This document shows, piece after piece, positions 53,407 through 62,541 of a stretch of DNA of 64,000 nt. The DNA lies in the NCBI GenBank assembly GCA_963775835.1, contig CAVZKV010000002.1, positions 682,001 to 746,000 of the forward strand, in the 5' to 3' direction. A program made the position numbers and the translations under genes. The notes below the pieces were generated by a model. The model did no database searches. It saw nothing but the letters and a program-made list of their open reading frames with translations, and was not told where the DNA came from. Numbering within the stretch: the stretch's first letter is position 1; each line of letters opens with the position of its first letter. Source of the stretch: AWTP1-13 sp963775835. GTDB taxonomy: Bacteria > Pseudomonadota > Alphaproteobacteria > Rhizobiales > Hyphomicrobiaceae.

Positions 53407-55154
53407 CCTCTGAGCGGGGTCGTCTCAGCAAAGGCGCGGTTCGAGCCCGACAGCCAACTGATGAGACCCGTCAAGGCCAAGACGACGGCAATCGTAAAGA
53501 TGGCGAGCGCGGAGACCACTTCGAGCTGCCCGAGGTCGTTGAGGCGGTAGATGGCGATAGCGATCGTCTCCGTGCCGCCGGTGTAGAGCAGAATGGTGGC
53601 GCTCAACTCGCCGAAAGCCGGGATGAAGACGAGCAGAAAGGCCACCAACAGCCCCGGCCGCGCCAGCGGCAGCAGGATGCGGCGCACGGCGTGCCACCAC
53701 GACGCACCGGTGGCGCGGCCAGCTTCCTCGAGGCCGGGGTCGATCTGGCGGAAGGTTGCATTGGCGCTGCGCGTTGCCAGCGGCAGGAAGCGGGCGACGT
53801 AGGCGATGAGCAGAATTGCGATGGTGCCGTAGATCGGCAACGGCACCCGAATGAAGGCGATCAGGATACCGACGGCCATAACCGTGCCCGGCAGCCCCAG
53901 CGGCAGGATCGCCAGATAGTCCAGTAGCCGGCGGCCGCGGACATTGCTGCGCACGTCGAGGTAGGCGACGGCGGCGCCGATCAACACGGCCAGCGTGGCG
54001 GCCGCCGTTGCCAGCTTGAAGCTGTTGAGAATGCCGCGCACCGAGACCTGGTCCTGGAACAGGGCGGTATAGAAGTGTTGCAGCGTGAGGTTTGCGAGCG
54101 ACAGTGGTTCCGTCCAGCTGTGGGAGACGGCGGTCAGCGCCAAAACGGCCAGCGGGGCGACGGCGCTGAAGAACACCAACAGTAGACAAAAGGCGAGCAA
54201 CGGCCAGCGCCAGGCGCCGAGTACGGCCCCCCTGGTGCGCACGCCGCGGCCACCCACGGTGATGAAGGAGCGCCGCTCCAAGTAGCCGCGCTGCAGGGCC
54301 AGCCCCGCCACCGTCAAGGCCACGAGCAGCAGCGACAGCGCCGAGGCTTCGCCCCAGCGCGGCGGGTAGCCGCCGATGGTGGCGTAGATGCGCGTGGGCA
54401 GAAAAACGATCTGCGCCGGCGTACCGATGATGGCCTGCGGACCGAACAACGCCATTAAATCGATCGCCGCCAACAGCGCCCCGCCGGTAATGGCCGGCGC
54501 CACCAGCGGCAAATTGATGCGCAAGGTTGTCTGCCATGGTCTTGCGCCCAGCATTTGCGCCGATTCTTCCAAGGCGGCGTCGACCGATCTGAGGGCGCTG
54601 TAGGTGAGAAAATAGGTGAAGGCGAAGACATGGATGCCGATTACGAAGATGACGCCCGGCATACTGAAAATATTGAGGGGCCCCGACTGGAAGCCGAAAA
54701 GTGCGCGCAACAGGCGATTGAACTGCCCCGCATCGGGCCCGAGCAGAATGATGTAGGCAAGCGCGGTCAGGTAGGGCGGCGTGATGTAGGAGAGCGCCAC
54801 CAGGGCGTGCACCAGGCCGCGCCAGGGCATATCGCTGCGCGCCGTTGCCCAGGCCAGCGGCACGCCGAACAGAATGCTCAGGACGCCGGCGCCGAGCGCC
54901 AGTTCGAGGGTGTTGAGCAAAGCCGCGAAATTTTGGGGTCGGGTGAAGGCGCGTTCAAGATGTTCAAGGCCGAAGCCCTGCGGCAGGCCGAAGGCGCCAA
55001 ACAGCAGCCACAGCAAGGGATAGGCGACCAGCACGAGCAGCACGGCGACCGCCAAGCCCAGCACGAGCGCTTGCGCGCTGAGGAAGGCGGCAGGTTGGGC
55101 CTCGTCCATGCTGGGGGCGTCGGGCGACGCGCCGGCGGGAACGGCAGCCTGCAT
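53403..55154 (-). CDS. ABC importer permease, fused double-domain (ferric/thiamine type)
   Basis: A 583-residue inner-membrane protein with about twelve helices, consisting of two permease domains in one chain as in FbpB/ThiP. The two EAA-like cytoplasmic loops that contact the ATPase appear in EESAQMLGARPWQTTLRINLP and, in the second half, LEEAGRATGASWWHAVRRILLP. It follows the binding-protein gene by 40 bases and overlaps the ATPase gene. Confidence 0.92.
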   Translation of the reverse strand: MQAAVPAGASPDAPSMDEAQPAAFLSAQALVLGLAVAVLLVLVAYPLLWLLFGAFGLPQGFGLEHLERAFTRPQNFAALLNTLELALGAGVLSILFGVPLAWATARSDMPWRGLVHALVALSYITPPYLTALAYIILLGPDAGQFNRLLRALFGFQSGPLNIFSMPGVIFVIGIHVFAFTYFLTYSALRSVDAALEESAQMLGARPWQTTLRINLPLVAPAITGGALLAAIDLMALFGPQAIIGTPAQIVFLPTRIYATIGGYPPRWGEASALSLLLVALTVAGLALQRGYLERRSFITVGGRGVRTRGAVLGAWRWPLLAFCLLLVFFSAVAPLAVLALTAVSHSWTEPLSLANLTLQHFYTALFQDQVSVRGILNSFKLATAAATLAVLIGAAVAYLDVRSNVRGRRLLDYLAILPLGLPGTVMAVGILIAFIRVPLPIYGTIAILLIAYVARFLPLATRSANATFRQIDPGLEEAGRATGASWWHAVRRILLPLARPGLLVAFLLVFIPAFGELSATILLYTGGTETIAIAIYRLNDLGQLEVVSALAIFTIAVVLALTGLISWLSGSNRAFAETTPLRG

Positions 55155-55194
55155 GCGCCTTACCTTTCAGCTGACGGTCCGACGCCGGCCACGC

Positions 55195-56250
55195 TCAATT
55201 GCCCCATTCGCCGCCGAAGATGCTGGCGATCTGGTCGAGGATCTTGCCCTTGTCGCGCTTGTACTCGGCATAATCGAGCGTAAGCAGCTTCAGCTTGGCG
55301 AGCGGGGTACTGCCCTCGGGCGGGGCCACGTCGAGGCGGCTCGAATATTTGCCGCCCCTGACAAGAATGGCCTGCCCCTCCGCCCCCATCCACCACTCGT
55401 AGAAGAGGGCGGCCGCGTGCGGCCGCTGGGAGCTGCGCAACAGTCCACAAGCGCCGATCTCGCTCGGCACGCCTTCGCCGGGAAAGACGTAGTCCGTCGG
55501 CTTGCCCTGCAATTTGGAGCGCCAGGCGATATTGTCGTTCTGCAAAAAGCCGGCAACGCGTTCGCCACGTTCCAGCACCTGGGTGATGACCTGCGGCGTC
55601 TGCACGCGCAAGGGTTTGGTGGCGGCCATCGCCTTGACCACGTCCCATCCCAAATGCCTGGCGAGCGTGTAGATGCGCGGCGCACCATCGCCGTTGGCGC
55701 TGGAAAAATAGACGAGGCGGCCCTGCATGGCGCTCTGGCCCAGATCGGCCCAGCTAGCGGGGGGCTGAGCGCCGACCGCCTTGGTATTGAATTGGATCAC
55801 CGCCTGCGTCAGCCGGTCGGTGATCCAGGTCGCATCGGCGTCGCGCAGCTCTTTGGCGACGGCAGGCATGGCCGCCGACGCGAAGGGTTTGAGCAGCCCG
55901 CGCTCCTTCATCAGCAGGAGGGCGGCCAGATCCGATGCATCGACCATATCGGCCTGCGGTCGACCGGCATCGGCCTCGGCCAGAACCTTCGAGGTGACGT
56001 CGCTCGAACCGCCGCGGAAGTACTGCACATCGATGCCGTATTTTTGCTTGAAGGCGGCGTTGATGGCATCGACGATCTGGGTGTCGAGGCTGGTATAGAG
56101 GACGACCCTGCCTTCGGCCTTGGCCTTGTCGAGGTCGATCTCGCTCCCCTGCGTCGGGGCGGCGCCTTGCCCCCAGCCAGGCCGGCCGAGCAAAGCGGCC
56201 GCCGTGCCCGCCGCGAAGGCCTTGATCAGGGATCGTCTGGCGAGAGGCAT
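55195..56250 (-). CDS. ABC importer substrate-binding protein (ferric-iron/thiamine-like family)
   Basis: A 351-residue periplasmic receptor. The start (ATG complementary to 56248-56250) gives a signal sequence with twin-arginine-like ARRSLIKAF and cleavage near GWGQG. The mature part has VVLYTSLDTQIVDAINAAFKQKYGIDVQYFRGGSSDV, typical of the FbpA-like family, which also includes receptors for phosphonates, thiamine and sulfated or phosphorylated organics. It is the first gene of the sulfatase operon and divergent from lysR. Iron is not the likely ligand given the neighbours; that is inference. Confidence 0.9.
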   Translation of the reverse strand: MPLARRSLIKAFAAGTAAALLGRPGWGQGAAPTQGSEIDLDKAKAEGRVVLYTSLDTQIVDAINAAFKQKYGIDVQYFRGGSSDVTSKVLAEADAGRPQADMVDASDLAALLLMKERGLLKPFASAAMPAVAKELRDADATWITDRLTQAVIQFNTKAVGAQPPASWADLGQSAMQGRLVYFSSANGDGAPRIYTLARHLGWDVVKAMAATKPLRVQTPQVITQVLERGERVAGFLQNDNIAWRSKLQGKPTDYVFPGEGVPSEIGACGLLRSSQRPHAAALFYEWWMGAEGQAILVRGGKYSSRLDVAPPEGSTPLAKLKLLTLDYAEYKRDKGKILDQIASIFGGEWGN

Positions 56251-56289
56251 GGCGGTCTCCCTGTGGCGGACGCGTGACCCCAAAGTCTA

Positions 56290-56305
56290 GCGCAGGCGCC
56301 TGCGC
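56290..56305. promoter_or_regulatory. Perfect 16-bp palindrome before the importer operon
   Basis: GCGCAGGCGCCTGCGC is a full palindrome with no spacer. It lies 40 bases above the binding-protein start codon, a plausible operator position for the minus-strand operon. It may also be chance in GC-rich DNA. Confidence 0.4.
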
Positions 56306-56382
56306 CCGGCGGGCGCCGACGGATCGCGGTGCTTTGGCGCGCGCGCCTCGCGCCGTCCGCAGTGGCGTCCTAGCCGCGAAAT

Positions 56383-56399
56383 CGTGCAGACCTTGCACG
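56383..56399. promoter_or_regulatory. Putative LysR-type operator
   Basis: CGTGCA-GACCT-TGCACG (arms 56383-56388 and 56394-56399) contains TGCA-N5-TGCA and fits T-N11-A (T56385 to A56397), the classical LysR-type recognition form. It lies 51 bases upstream of the lysR start and about 130 above the binding-protein start, in the divergent region where such regulators usually control both sides. Confidence 0.65.
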
Positions 56400-56450
56400 C
56401 AGTGGGCAATTGACGGAGGGTAGCAGGAACCATGACTACCGAGACATAGT

Positions 56451-57356
56451 ATGGATTACCGTCAGCTGCAGCTCTTTCTTGCCACCGCCGAACGCCTCAA
56501 TCTCAGTCACGCGGCCGAGGCGATGAACATCACCCAGCCTGGGCTCTCCAAGAGCATGCACCGCCTGCAGAAGGAGCTCGGCACCAAGCTCTATCAGCGG
56601 CGCGGGCGCGGCATCGAGCTGACCGAATCCGGTCGCGCCCTGCTGCGCCACGTCAAGGTGATCGAGACGCAGCTGTCCGACGCGCGCTCCGAGGTGACGG
56701 GCATTGCCGGCGGCAAGCTCGGGCACGCGCGCATCGGTGCCGGTCCGTCTTGGCTGAGCCGACACCTACCAGAATCGATCGCCCGGGTGATGCAGCAAAA
56801 TCCCAACATACGCTTCACGGTCGATACGGGTTTCCCCGACCGCCTGATCGGCCGCCTGCGGATGGGTGAGCTCGACGTGGTGGTCGGGGCGCTGCCTGAC
56901 AACCAAATCGATCCGGATTTGCGCTTTATGCGGCTGAGCAGCGACGTGATCCGGGTGGTGGGTCGCAGGGAGCATCCCTTGGCGCGGAAGCGCGACCGCT
57001 CGCTTGTCGACTATGCGGCGCAGCGTTGGATCCTGCCCGGTCGCCAGGAGCTCGTGCGCCAGCGGCTCCAGCGCGTGTTCATGCTCGCCAATTTGGCCGA
57101 ACCGTTGCCGGCGGTCGAAACAGATTCCTTGTCGCTGATGCTTGCCACGCTGCGCATGACCGACTGCCTGGCGCTGACCACGACGCAAATCCTGTCGCAG
57201 CCCGAGGCGCAGGGCATCGTCGCGCTCGACCACGAGCATCTGCAATTTACGCGCGAGGCGGGCATCGTCAGCCGCCGGCATGCGGACCCGTCGCCGGCTG
57301 TCAAACTGATGATTGCGCAAGTGCGCAAGATCGCCGCCAAGTACGGGCCGAACTGA
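56451..57356 (+). CDS. LysR family transcriptional regulator
   Basis: A 301-residue regulator. The N-terminal helix-turn-helix is clear: MDYRQLQLFLATAERLNLS, HAAEAMNITQPGLSKSMHRL, ELGTKLYQRRGRGIELTESG. The C-terminal effector-binding domain begins near residue 90 (LGHARIGAGPSWLS). It is divergent from the importer-sulfatase operon and upstream of the second importer and GMC genes, so it is the probable regulator of both sides. The effector may be the transported compound or its product. Confidence 0.94.
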   Translation: MDYRQLQLFLATAERLNLSHAAEAMNITQPGLSKSMHRLQKELGTKLYQRRGRGIELTESGRALLRHVKVIETQLSDARSEVTGIAGGKLGHARIGAGPSWLSRHLPESIARVMQQNPNIRFTVDTGFPDRLIGRLRMGELDVVVGALPDNQIDPDLRFMRLSSDVIRVVGRREHPLARKRDRSLVDYAAQRWILPGRQELVRQRLQRVFMLANLAEPLPAVETDSLSLMLATLRMTDCLALTTTQILSQPEAQGIVALDHEHLQFTREAGIVSRRHADPSPAVKLMIAQVRKIAAKYGPN

Positions 57357-57657
57357 ACCGGACCGGCGCCGCCCTTTAGGTTGCCGCCGCGCCCCGCAGC
57401 CGCAAAGTCGTTGCGGACTAGTAGGGTGTCGATCTATATCGCCCAAGTCATGGTTTGAGCTACGCAGCGTTGCTTGCTCGGGCGGTCGAAACCCGCGTCA
57501 ATATTCGCCGCGCGCGGCAGCTACACAAGGGGCGCGCGCACCGCTGTTTGCCAGCGAGACGGGCGAGCGGAGACGGGCGCTGAGGCAAGGCATGACGCAA
57601 CAAACGCCGGGCGGGTCGCGCAGGCGACCACGTGACCCGGGCGATCAGGAGGAAAGC
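57357..57657. other. Leader region of the second importer
   Basis: No gene is supported in these 301 bases. A weak promoter-like pair, TTGCGG (57411-57416) and TATATC (57435-57440) with an 18-base spacer, precedes the importer. AGGAGGAAAG directly before the ATG at 57658 is a strong ribosome site that fixes that start. Confidence 0.4.
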
Positions 57658-59010
57658 ATGGCTCACCCCTACGTGCGGCTCACCCGGCGGCAAGCGTTGC
57701 GCACAGGTGCGGGCGCGCTTTTCATCCCCTTCACGCTACGGGCGCGCAAGGCGCCCGCCCAGGGCGGCAGGAAGCCGTTCGACGGCGTCACACTCAATAT
57801 TTCGTGTTGGAGCGCCACTTATCCCAAGCTGATCGCCGACTACCTGCCCGAGTTTCAGGAAAAGACCGGCATCAAGGTCAACTACGACACGCCGGGTTTC
57901 CCGGTCTACAACCAGCGCGCCGATCTCGAGCTGTCGACCAAGGGCAGTGGCTTCGATGTGCTCAACGTCACTTTTATTTACACCAGCCGCTGGATCGGGG
58001 CCGGCTGGCTAACGCCGCTGGATCCCTTCATCGCCGATGCCAACAAGACGCCGGCCGACTGGGACTTTGCCGATTTCGTGCCCGGGTCCGTGCAGCCGAT
58101 GCGCGACAAGGCGGGGGCGCTTTATGGCATTCCCTGGATTTCGGATGTGCTGATCGCCGCCGCCGCCCGCTTCGACTTGCTGGCGGCCAATGGCTTCGGC
58201 ATGCCCGATACACTGGACGAACTCGAAAAGGCACTCCAGGTCGTCAACAAGAAGGACGGGGTGAGCGGTTTTATCACCGAGAACCATTGGGGTTGGATCT
58301 ACCCGGCCTATTTGCAGGCCTTTGGCGGCAATGTGTTCCGCAATCCACCGGACGACCTAATGCCGACGCTCGACACCCCAGAAGCGGCGGCGGCGGCCGA
58401 GACACTCGCCAGGCTGCTCAACGGTTACGGCCCGGAGGCCGCAGCCGGCTATACCTATGACCAGGTGACGGAAGCGCTGCGGGCCGGCCGCATCAACTAT
58501 TCCACGCACAATCACGCCTTTTGCGCCCTCCTCGGCGAGGAGGGCAGCAAGGTCACCAAGACCTCGAACTTCAGCATGATCCCCAAAGGACCGAAAGGCC
58601 GCTTCCCCGGCGTGGCCTCGCATGGCTGGGGCATTCCCGTCGGCGCCAAGAACAAGGATGCCTCTTGGGAATTCATCAAGTGGTCGTTGTCCAAAGATCT
58701 CATCCAGCGCATGACGCGAAAGCACGGCCTCGGCTCTGTCACGCGCAAGTCCCTGATCGGTTCGGCCGACTATAAGCAGCGGATGGTGATCAACGGCATC
58801 GACACCGGTCAGCTCTTCCTCGATTCGATCACCATGTCCGAACAAGGCTACATGAAGTACCGCACGGTCCACGTCTATCCGCAGGCCAACGCCCAGATCA
58901 CTCAGGCGCTCGGTCGCATCATTTCCGGGCAAATGAAGGCCAAAGAGTCGCTGGCGTTGGCGCAGGCCAACACCATCGCCGATCTGAAGCGGGCTGGCGT
59001 CAGGTTCTGA
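57658..59010 (+). CDS. ABC importer substrate-binding protein (family 1, carbohydrate type)
   Basis: A 450-residue receptor. The N-terminus (LTRRQALRTGAGALFIPFTL) is Tat-like, with RR followed by a hydrophobic stretch. The mature body begins GVTLNISCWSATYPKLIADYLPEFQEKTGIKVNYD, the common sugar-receptor opening, and later has GWGIPVGAKNKDASWEFIKWSLS. Start fixed by the ribosome site. Two MalF/MalG-like permeases follow immediately; there is no ATPase gene with them. Such receptors bind sugars, polyols, glycerol phosphates and similar compounds. Confidence 0.92.
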   Translation: MAHPYVRLTRRQALRTGAGALFIPFTLRARKAPAQGGRKPFDGVTLNISCWSATYPKLIADYLPEFQEKTGIKVNYDTPGFPVYNQRADLELSTKGSGFDVLNVTFIYTSRWIGAGWLTPLDPFIADANKTPADWDFADFVPGSVQPMRDKAGALYGIPWISDVLIAAAARFDLLAANGFGMPDTLDELEKALQVVNKKDGVSGFITENHWGWIYPAYLQAFGGNVFRNPPDDLMPTLDTPEAAAAAETLARLLNGYGPEAAAGYTYDQVTEALRAGRINYSTHNHAFCALLGEEGSKVTKTSNFSMIPKGPKGRFPGVASHGWGIPVGAKNKDASWEFIKWSLSKDLIQRMTRKHGLGSVTRKSLIGSADYKQRMVINGIDTGQLFLDSITMSEQGYMKYRTVHVYPQANAQITQALGRIISGQMKAKESLALAQANTIADLKRAGVRF

Positions 59011-59018
59011 GCCACACC

Positions 59019-59924
59019 ATGCCAGTACGGCAGCCCGCCTGGGGTGCGCAGCGTCAGCGATCCTTTCTGCTCGGTATCGCCCCGGCGGTGCTGGTGCTCG
59101 CCGTGACTACGATTGCACCCGCCATCTACCTGGTGCTGACCTCGCTCACGCCGCTCAACTTGACGCTGCCGGGCACGGCCTGGGATTTCAGCGCTCCGGC
59201 CGGCAACTATCTCGATTTGGCCGAGGATCCCCGTTTCACGCGCTCCGTTTGGATCCAGGTGAAGCTGTCGGTGGCAACCGTCTTCCTGCAGCTGCTGGTG
59301 GGCCTCGGCGTAGCATTGTTGCTGAACGGGTCGAGCCGCATCCGCGAGATGGCCCGCTCGGGCTTCCTCATTCCGATGGTGCTGCCGCCCATCGTCGTCG
59401 GCATCCTCTGGCGCGTCATGTATGCGGTGGACATCAGCCCTTTCCATCGCTTCATGGCCTTCATCGGCCTGCCCGTTCCTTCGCTGATAACCGATCCCAA
59501 TTGGGCGCTCACGGCAATCGTCATTGCCGAAACCTGGGAGTGGTTTCCGTTCACGATGCTGATGGTGCTGGCCGCCTTGCAGATGATACCGGCCTCGCCG
59601 CTGGAGGCGGCGCGCATCGACGGCGCCAATGACTGGCAGATCTTTCGCTTCGTGATGTTCCCTTACATTCAATCGACCTTGGTGGTGGCCGCAATCTTCC
59701 GTCTGATCGACAGCATCAAGGCGTTCCCATTGATCTTCGTGCTCACCGACGGGGGTCCGGGCGACGTCACCGAGGTGACGAACTACTATGCCTACCGCCA
59801 AGCCTTTACTTTTTCGCTCTGGGGCTACGGCAGCGCCATTGCAACGCTGATGGTGGCGGGCGTCTTCGTGCTCAGCTATCTCATCGACCGGCTGACTGGG
59901 GTCGCCCATGCAGAGGCAGATTGA
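59019..59924 (+). CDS. ABC importer permease (MalF type)
   Basis: A 301-residue inner-membrane permease with six helices. The EAA-like loop is ASPLEAARIDGANDWQIFRFVMFPY. It begins 8 bases after the binding-protein stop. Its end overlaps the next permease by 17 bases. Confidence 0.93.
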   Translation: MPVRQPAWGAQRQRSFLLGIAPAVLVLAVTTIAPAIYLVLTSLTPLNLTLPGTAWDFSAPAGNYLDLAEDPRFTRSVWIQVKLSVATVFLQLLVGLGVALLLNGSSRIREMARSGFLIPMVLPPIVVGILWRVMYAVDISPFHRFMAFIGLPVPSLITDPNWALTAIVIAETWEWFPFTMLMVLAALQMIPASPLEAARIDGANDWQIFRFVMFPYIQSTLVVAAIFRLIDSIKAFPLIFVLTDGGPGDVTEVTNYYAYRQAFTFSLWGYGSAIATLMVAGVFVLSYLIDRLTGVAHAEAD

Positions 59925-60780
59925 GCCCGGGTCAGCCACGGCGCGCCCGCAGCGTGCGTCGCGCTACTGGTTCCAGCGCAACCGTCGCCGGCTCGGGGAC
60001 ATCGGCACCGTCGTCCTGCTGCTGCTGGTTCTCTTCCCCTTCGTCTGGCTGGTGCAGATGTCGTTTCGGCCGAACCGGGACATTCTTGGCTACGATCTGC
60101 TGTTCACACCCACGCTCGCGCACTACCGGGCACTTTGGACCGGGGCCTTCCCCGCGTCCTTCCTCAACAGCATGATCACCAGCCTTGCATCGACCGTGTT
60201 GGCGATGGTGATCGGCGTGCCGGCGGCCTATGCCCTGTCGCGCAGCGGCTTCAAGTCCTCGCGCCGGATCGCGCTCTGGATCCTGGCCACCCGCATGGCT
60301 CCGCCGATCGCCTTCACGATCCCGTTTTTCCTCGCCTACCGCCACCTGGGCCTGTCGGATACGCTGGTGGGCCTCATCATCGTCTACCTGACGTTCAACC
60401 TGGCGCTGGTGATTTGGATGATGCAGCCCTTCTTCGACGGCGTGCCTCGCGAGCTGGAAGAGGCGGCCTGGATCGATGGTTGCGGCGTCTGGGAGGCGTT
60501 TTGCCGCGTGACGTTGCCGCTGTCGGCGCCCGGGCTCGCCGCCACCGCGGTCATCTGTTTCATCCTGTCTTGGAACGACTTTTTCTACGCGCTCGTGCTG
60601 ACCCGAACCAACGCGTCAACCGCTCCGGTCGCGATCGTGAACTTCATCCAGTACACGGGCTGGGAGTGGGGGCGGATTGCCGCCGCGGGAACGTTGGTCA
60701 TGCTGCCGGTGGTCGTTTTCTCGATGCTGGTTCGCAACTACTTGGTGCGCGGTCTCGCCGCCGGCGGGGTCAAGGAATAG
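59908..60780 (+). CDS. ABC importer permease (MalG type)
   Basis: A 290-residue permease with six helices. Typical phrases are FPFVWLVQMSFRPNRDI, AYALSRSGFK, and the EAA-like loop PRELEEAAWIDGCGVWEAFCRVTLPL. It ends with NYLVRGLAAGGVK. The GMC oxidoreductase gene follows after 39 bases, so transport and oxidation are likely co-expressed. Confidence 0.93.
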   Translation: MQRQIEPGSATARPQRASRYWFQRNRRRLGDIGTVVLLLLVLFPFVWLVQMSFRPNRDILGYDLLFTPTLAHYRALWTGAFPASFLNSMITSLASTVLAMVIGVPAAYALSRSGFKSSRRIALWILATRMAPPIAFTIPFFLAYRHLGLSDTLVGLIIVYLTFNLALVIWMMQPFFDGVPRELEEAAWIDGCGVWEAFCRVTLPLSAPGLAATAVICFILSWNDFFYALVLTRTNASTAPVAIVNFIQYTGWEWGRIAAAGTLVMLPVVVFSMLVRNYLVRGLAAGGVKE

Positions 60781-60819
60781 TGCGCCGAACCGCGCAGCTC
60801 TTTTTCGACGGAGCAACCG

Positions 60820-62493
60820 ATGAACGCCTTGGCGGCAAACGAGACGGCCTGGGACTATGTCGTGATCGGGGCGGGCTCGGCGGGCTGTGCCCTCGCCAGT
60901 AGGCTCAGCGAGAGCGGGCGCTTACGCGTGCTTCTGCTCGAGGCGGGCGAGGACGATCCCTGGCTCTGGCTCAAGGTTCCGCTGGGCGCGGGCTTCGTGC
61001 TGCTATCGCAGCGCAGCCTGTGGCGCTTTTATACCGAGCCGCAGGCGGATCTTGGCGGGCGGCGCGTGTTCTGGCCGCGCGGCCGCGTGCTGGGCGGGTC
61101 TTCCAGCATCAACGGCATGTTGTGGGTGCGGGGCGAGCCCGCCGAGTTCGACCATTGGCGCGAGCTCGGCAATCCCGGCTGGGGATATGCCGACGTCCTT
61201 CCCTTTCTCAAGCGCATGGAAGCCTATGGCGAGGGCGATGCCGCCGTGCGCGGCAAAAGTGGCCCCATACACATCAGCCGCTTTGCCCGCAGCACGCTGG
61301 CCGAGGCGTTCCATGCGGCCTGCGTTGCGGCCGGCGTGCCCGCCACCCCCGACTACAACGGCGTTGCCTATGAGGGCGTCGGCTACCTGCAGAGCAATAC
61401 GAAACGGGGGCGGCGCTGGGGTGGGCGGGAAGCCTACGTGTATCCGGCGCGCGGCCGCACCAACCTCGTGGTGGCAACCGGCGCACGGGCAACCCGCGTC
61501 CAGATTGAGAAGGGACGCGCCGTCGGCGTCGCCTATCGTCGCGGTGAGCAGCAATATTTTGCGCGCATTGCGCGCGAGGTCATCGTGAGCGCCGGGGCGG
61601 TGCAAAGTCCGCAGCTGCTGGAGCTGTCCGGTATCGGTGACAGGCAGCGCCTGGCGGAGCTTGGCATTGCCTGCCACGTGCATCGGCCGGGCGTCGGCGA
61701 GAACTGTCGCGACCATTGGCACACACGCATATCCTTCGAGTGTAGACGCCCTATCACCTTGAATGACATTCTCGACAATCCTCTGCGCAAGGCATTTATG
61801 GGGCTGCGGTATCTCGTGCGCCGAGACGGGGAGATGGCGGCCTGTACGGCCACGGTGCACGCGCTGGCCAAGACCGAGCTGGCGCAGGACAGGCCCGACG
61901 TAAAAATTCAGCTGCATACGCTGAGCGCGGAAGACCCACGCCATCCGACCGAGTTGGTGTTGGACAAGTTTCCAGGCTTCGGCATCGGCACATTCGCCTT
62001 GCGTCCGCAATCGACGGGTTCGGTGCACATTGCCTCGGCCGATCCGGAAGCGCCGCCGATCATCCACGCCAACTACCTATCCGACGCCGGTGACCGCGCC
62101 ACGAGCATCGCGGCGCTGCGGCTTGCCCGCCGCATCGCGGCGCAGCCGGCGCTCGCACGCCTGATCGTGCGCGAAGTGCGCCCAGGTCCCGAGGTGCAAT
62201 CGGATGCGGGGCTGCTCGAGCATATCGCCAGGCTCGGCGCCACCTCCTACCATCCGATTGGCACCTGCAAGATGGGCAGCGATGCCATGGCGGTTGTAGA
62301 CCATGAGTTGCGCGTGCATGGCGTCAAGGGCCTGCGCGTTGCCGATGCTTCGATCATGCCGACGATGGTTTCGTCCAATACCAATGCGCCATCATTCCTG
62401 ATCGGCGAGCGCTGTGCCGATTTCCTGCTGCGCGCCGCCGGCGCCAACGTCATATCCGACGTCGCCGCCCCGGAACCGGCGCTCGCCCACTAG
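60820..62493 (+). CDS. GMC family FAD-dependent oxidoreductase (choline dehydrogenase-like)
   Basis: GMC enzymes oxidise alcohols to aldehydes with FAD. The 557-residue protein has the FAD loop VVIGAGSAGCALASRLSE, GGSSSINGMLWVRG near residue 95, the second signature AGAVQSPQLLELSGIG, and the C-terminal catalytic part SYHPIGTCKMG with SSNTNAPSFLIGERCAD holding the usual His-Asn pair. It lacks a signal peptide. The nearest known activities are choline and other alcohol dehydrogenases. With sulfatases nearby it may oxidise the alcohol freed by desulfation, which is inference. Confidence 0.92.
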   Translation: MNALAANETAWDYVVIGAGSAGCALASRLSESGRLRVLLLEAGEDDPWLWLKVPLGAGFVLLSQRSLWRFYTEPQADLGGRRVFWPRGRVLGGSSSINGMLWVRGEPAEFDHWRELGNPGWGYADVLPFLKRMEAYGEGDAAVRGKSGPIHISRFARSTLAEAFHAACVAAGVPATPDYNGVAYEGVGYLQSNTKRGRRWGGREAYVYPARGRTNLVVATGARATRVQIEKGRAVGVAYRRGEQQYFARIAREVIVSAGAVQSPQLLELSGIGDRQRLAELGIACHVHRPGVGENCRDHWHTRISFECRRPITLNDILDNPLRKAFMGLRYLVRRDGEMAACTATVHALAKTELAQDRPDVKIQLHTLSAEDPRHPTELVLDKFPGFGIGTFALRPQSTGSVHIASADPEAPPIIHANYLSDAGDRATSIAALRLARRIAAQPALARLIVREVRPGPEVQSDAGLLEHIARLGATSYHPIGTCKMGSDAMAVVDHELRVHGVKGLRVADASIMPTMVSSNTNAPSFLIGERCADFLLRAAGANVISDVAAPEPALAH

Positions 62494-62541
62494 CGTCACT
62501 TCGGCGGTCTTGCGGGCGCGTGACAGCGCCGAGGGTTGACG

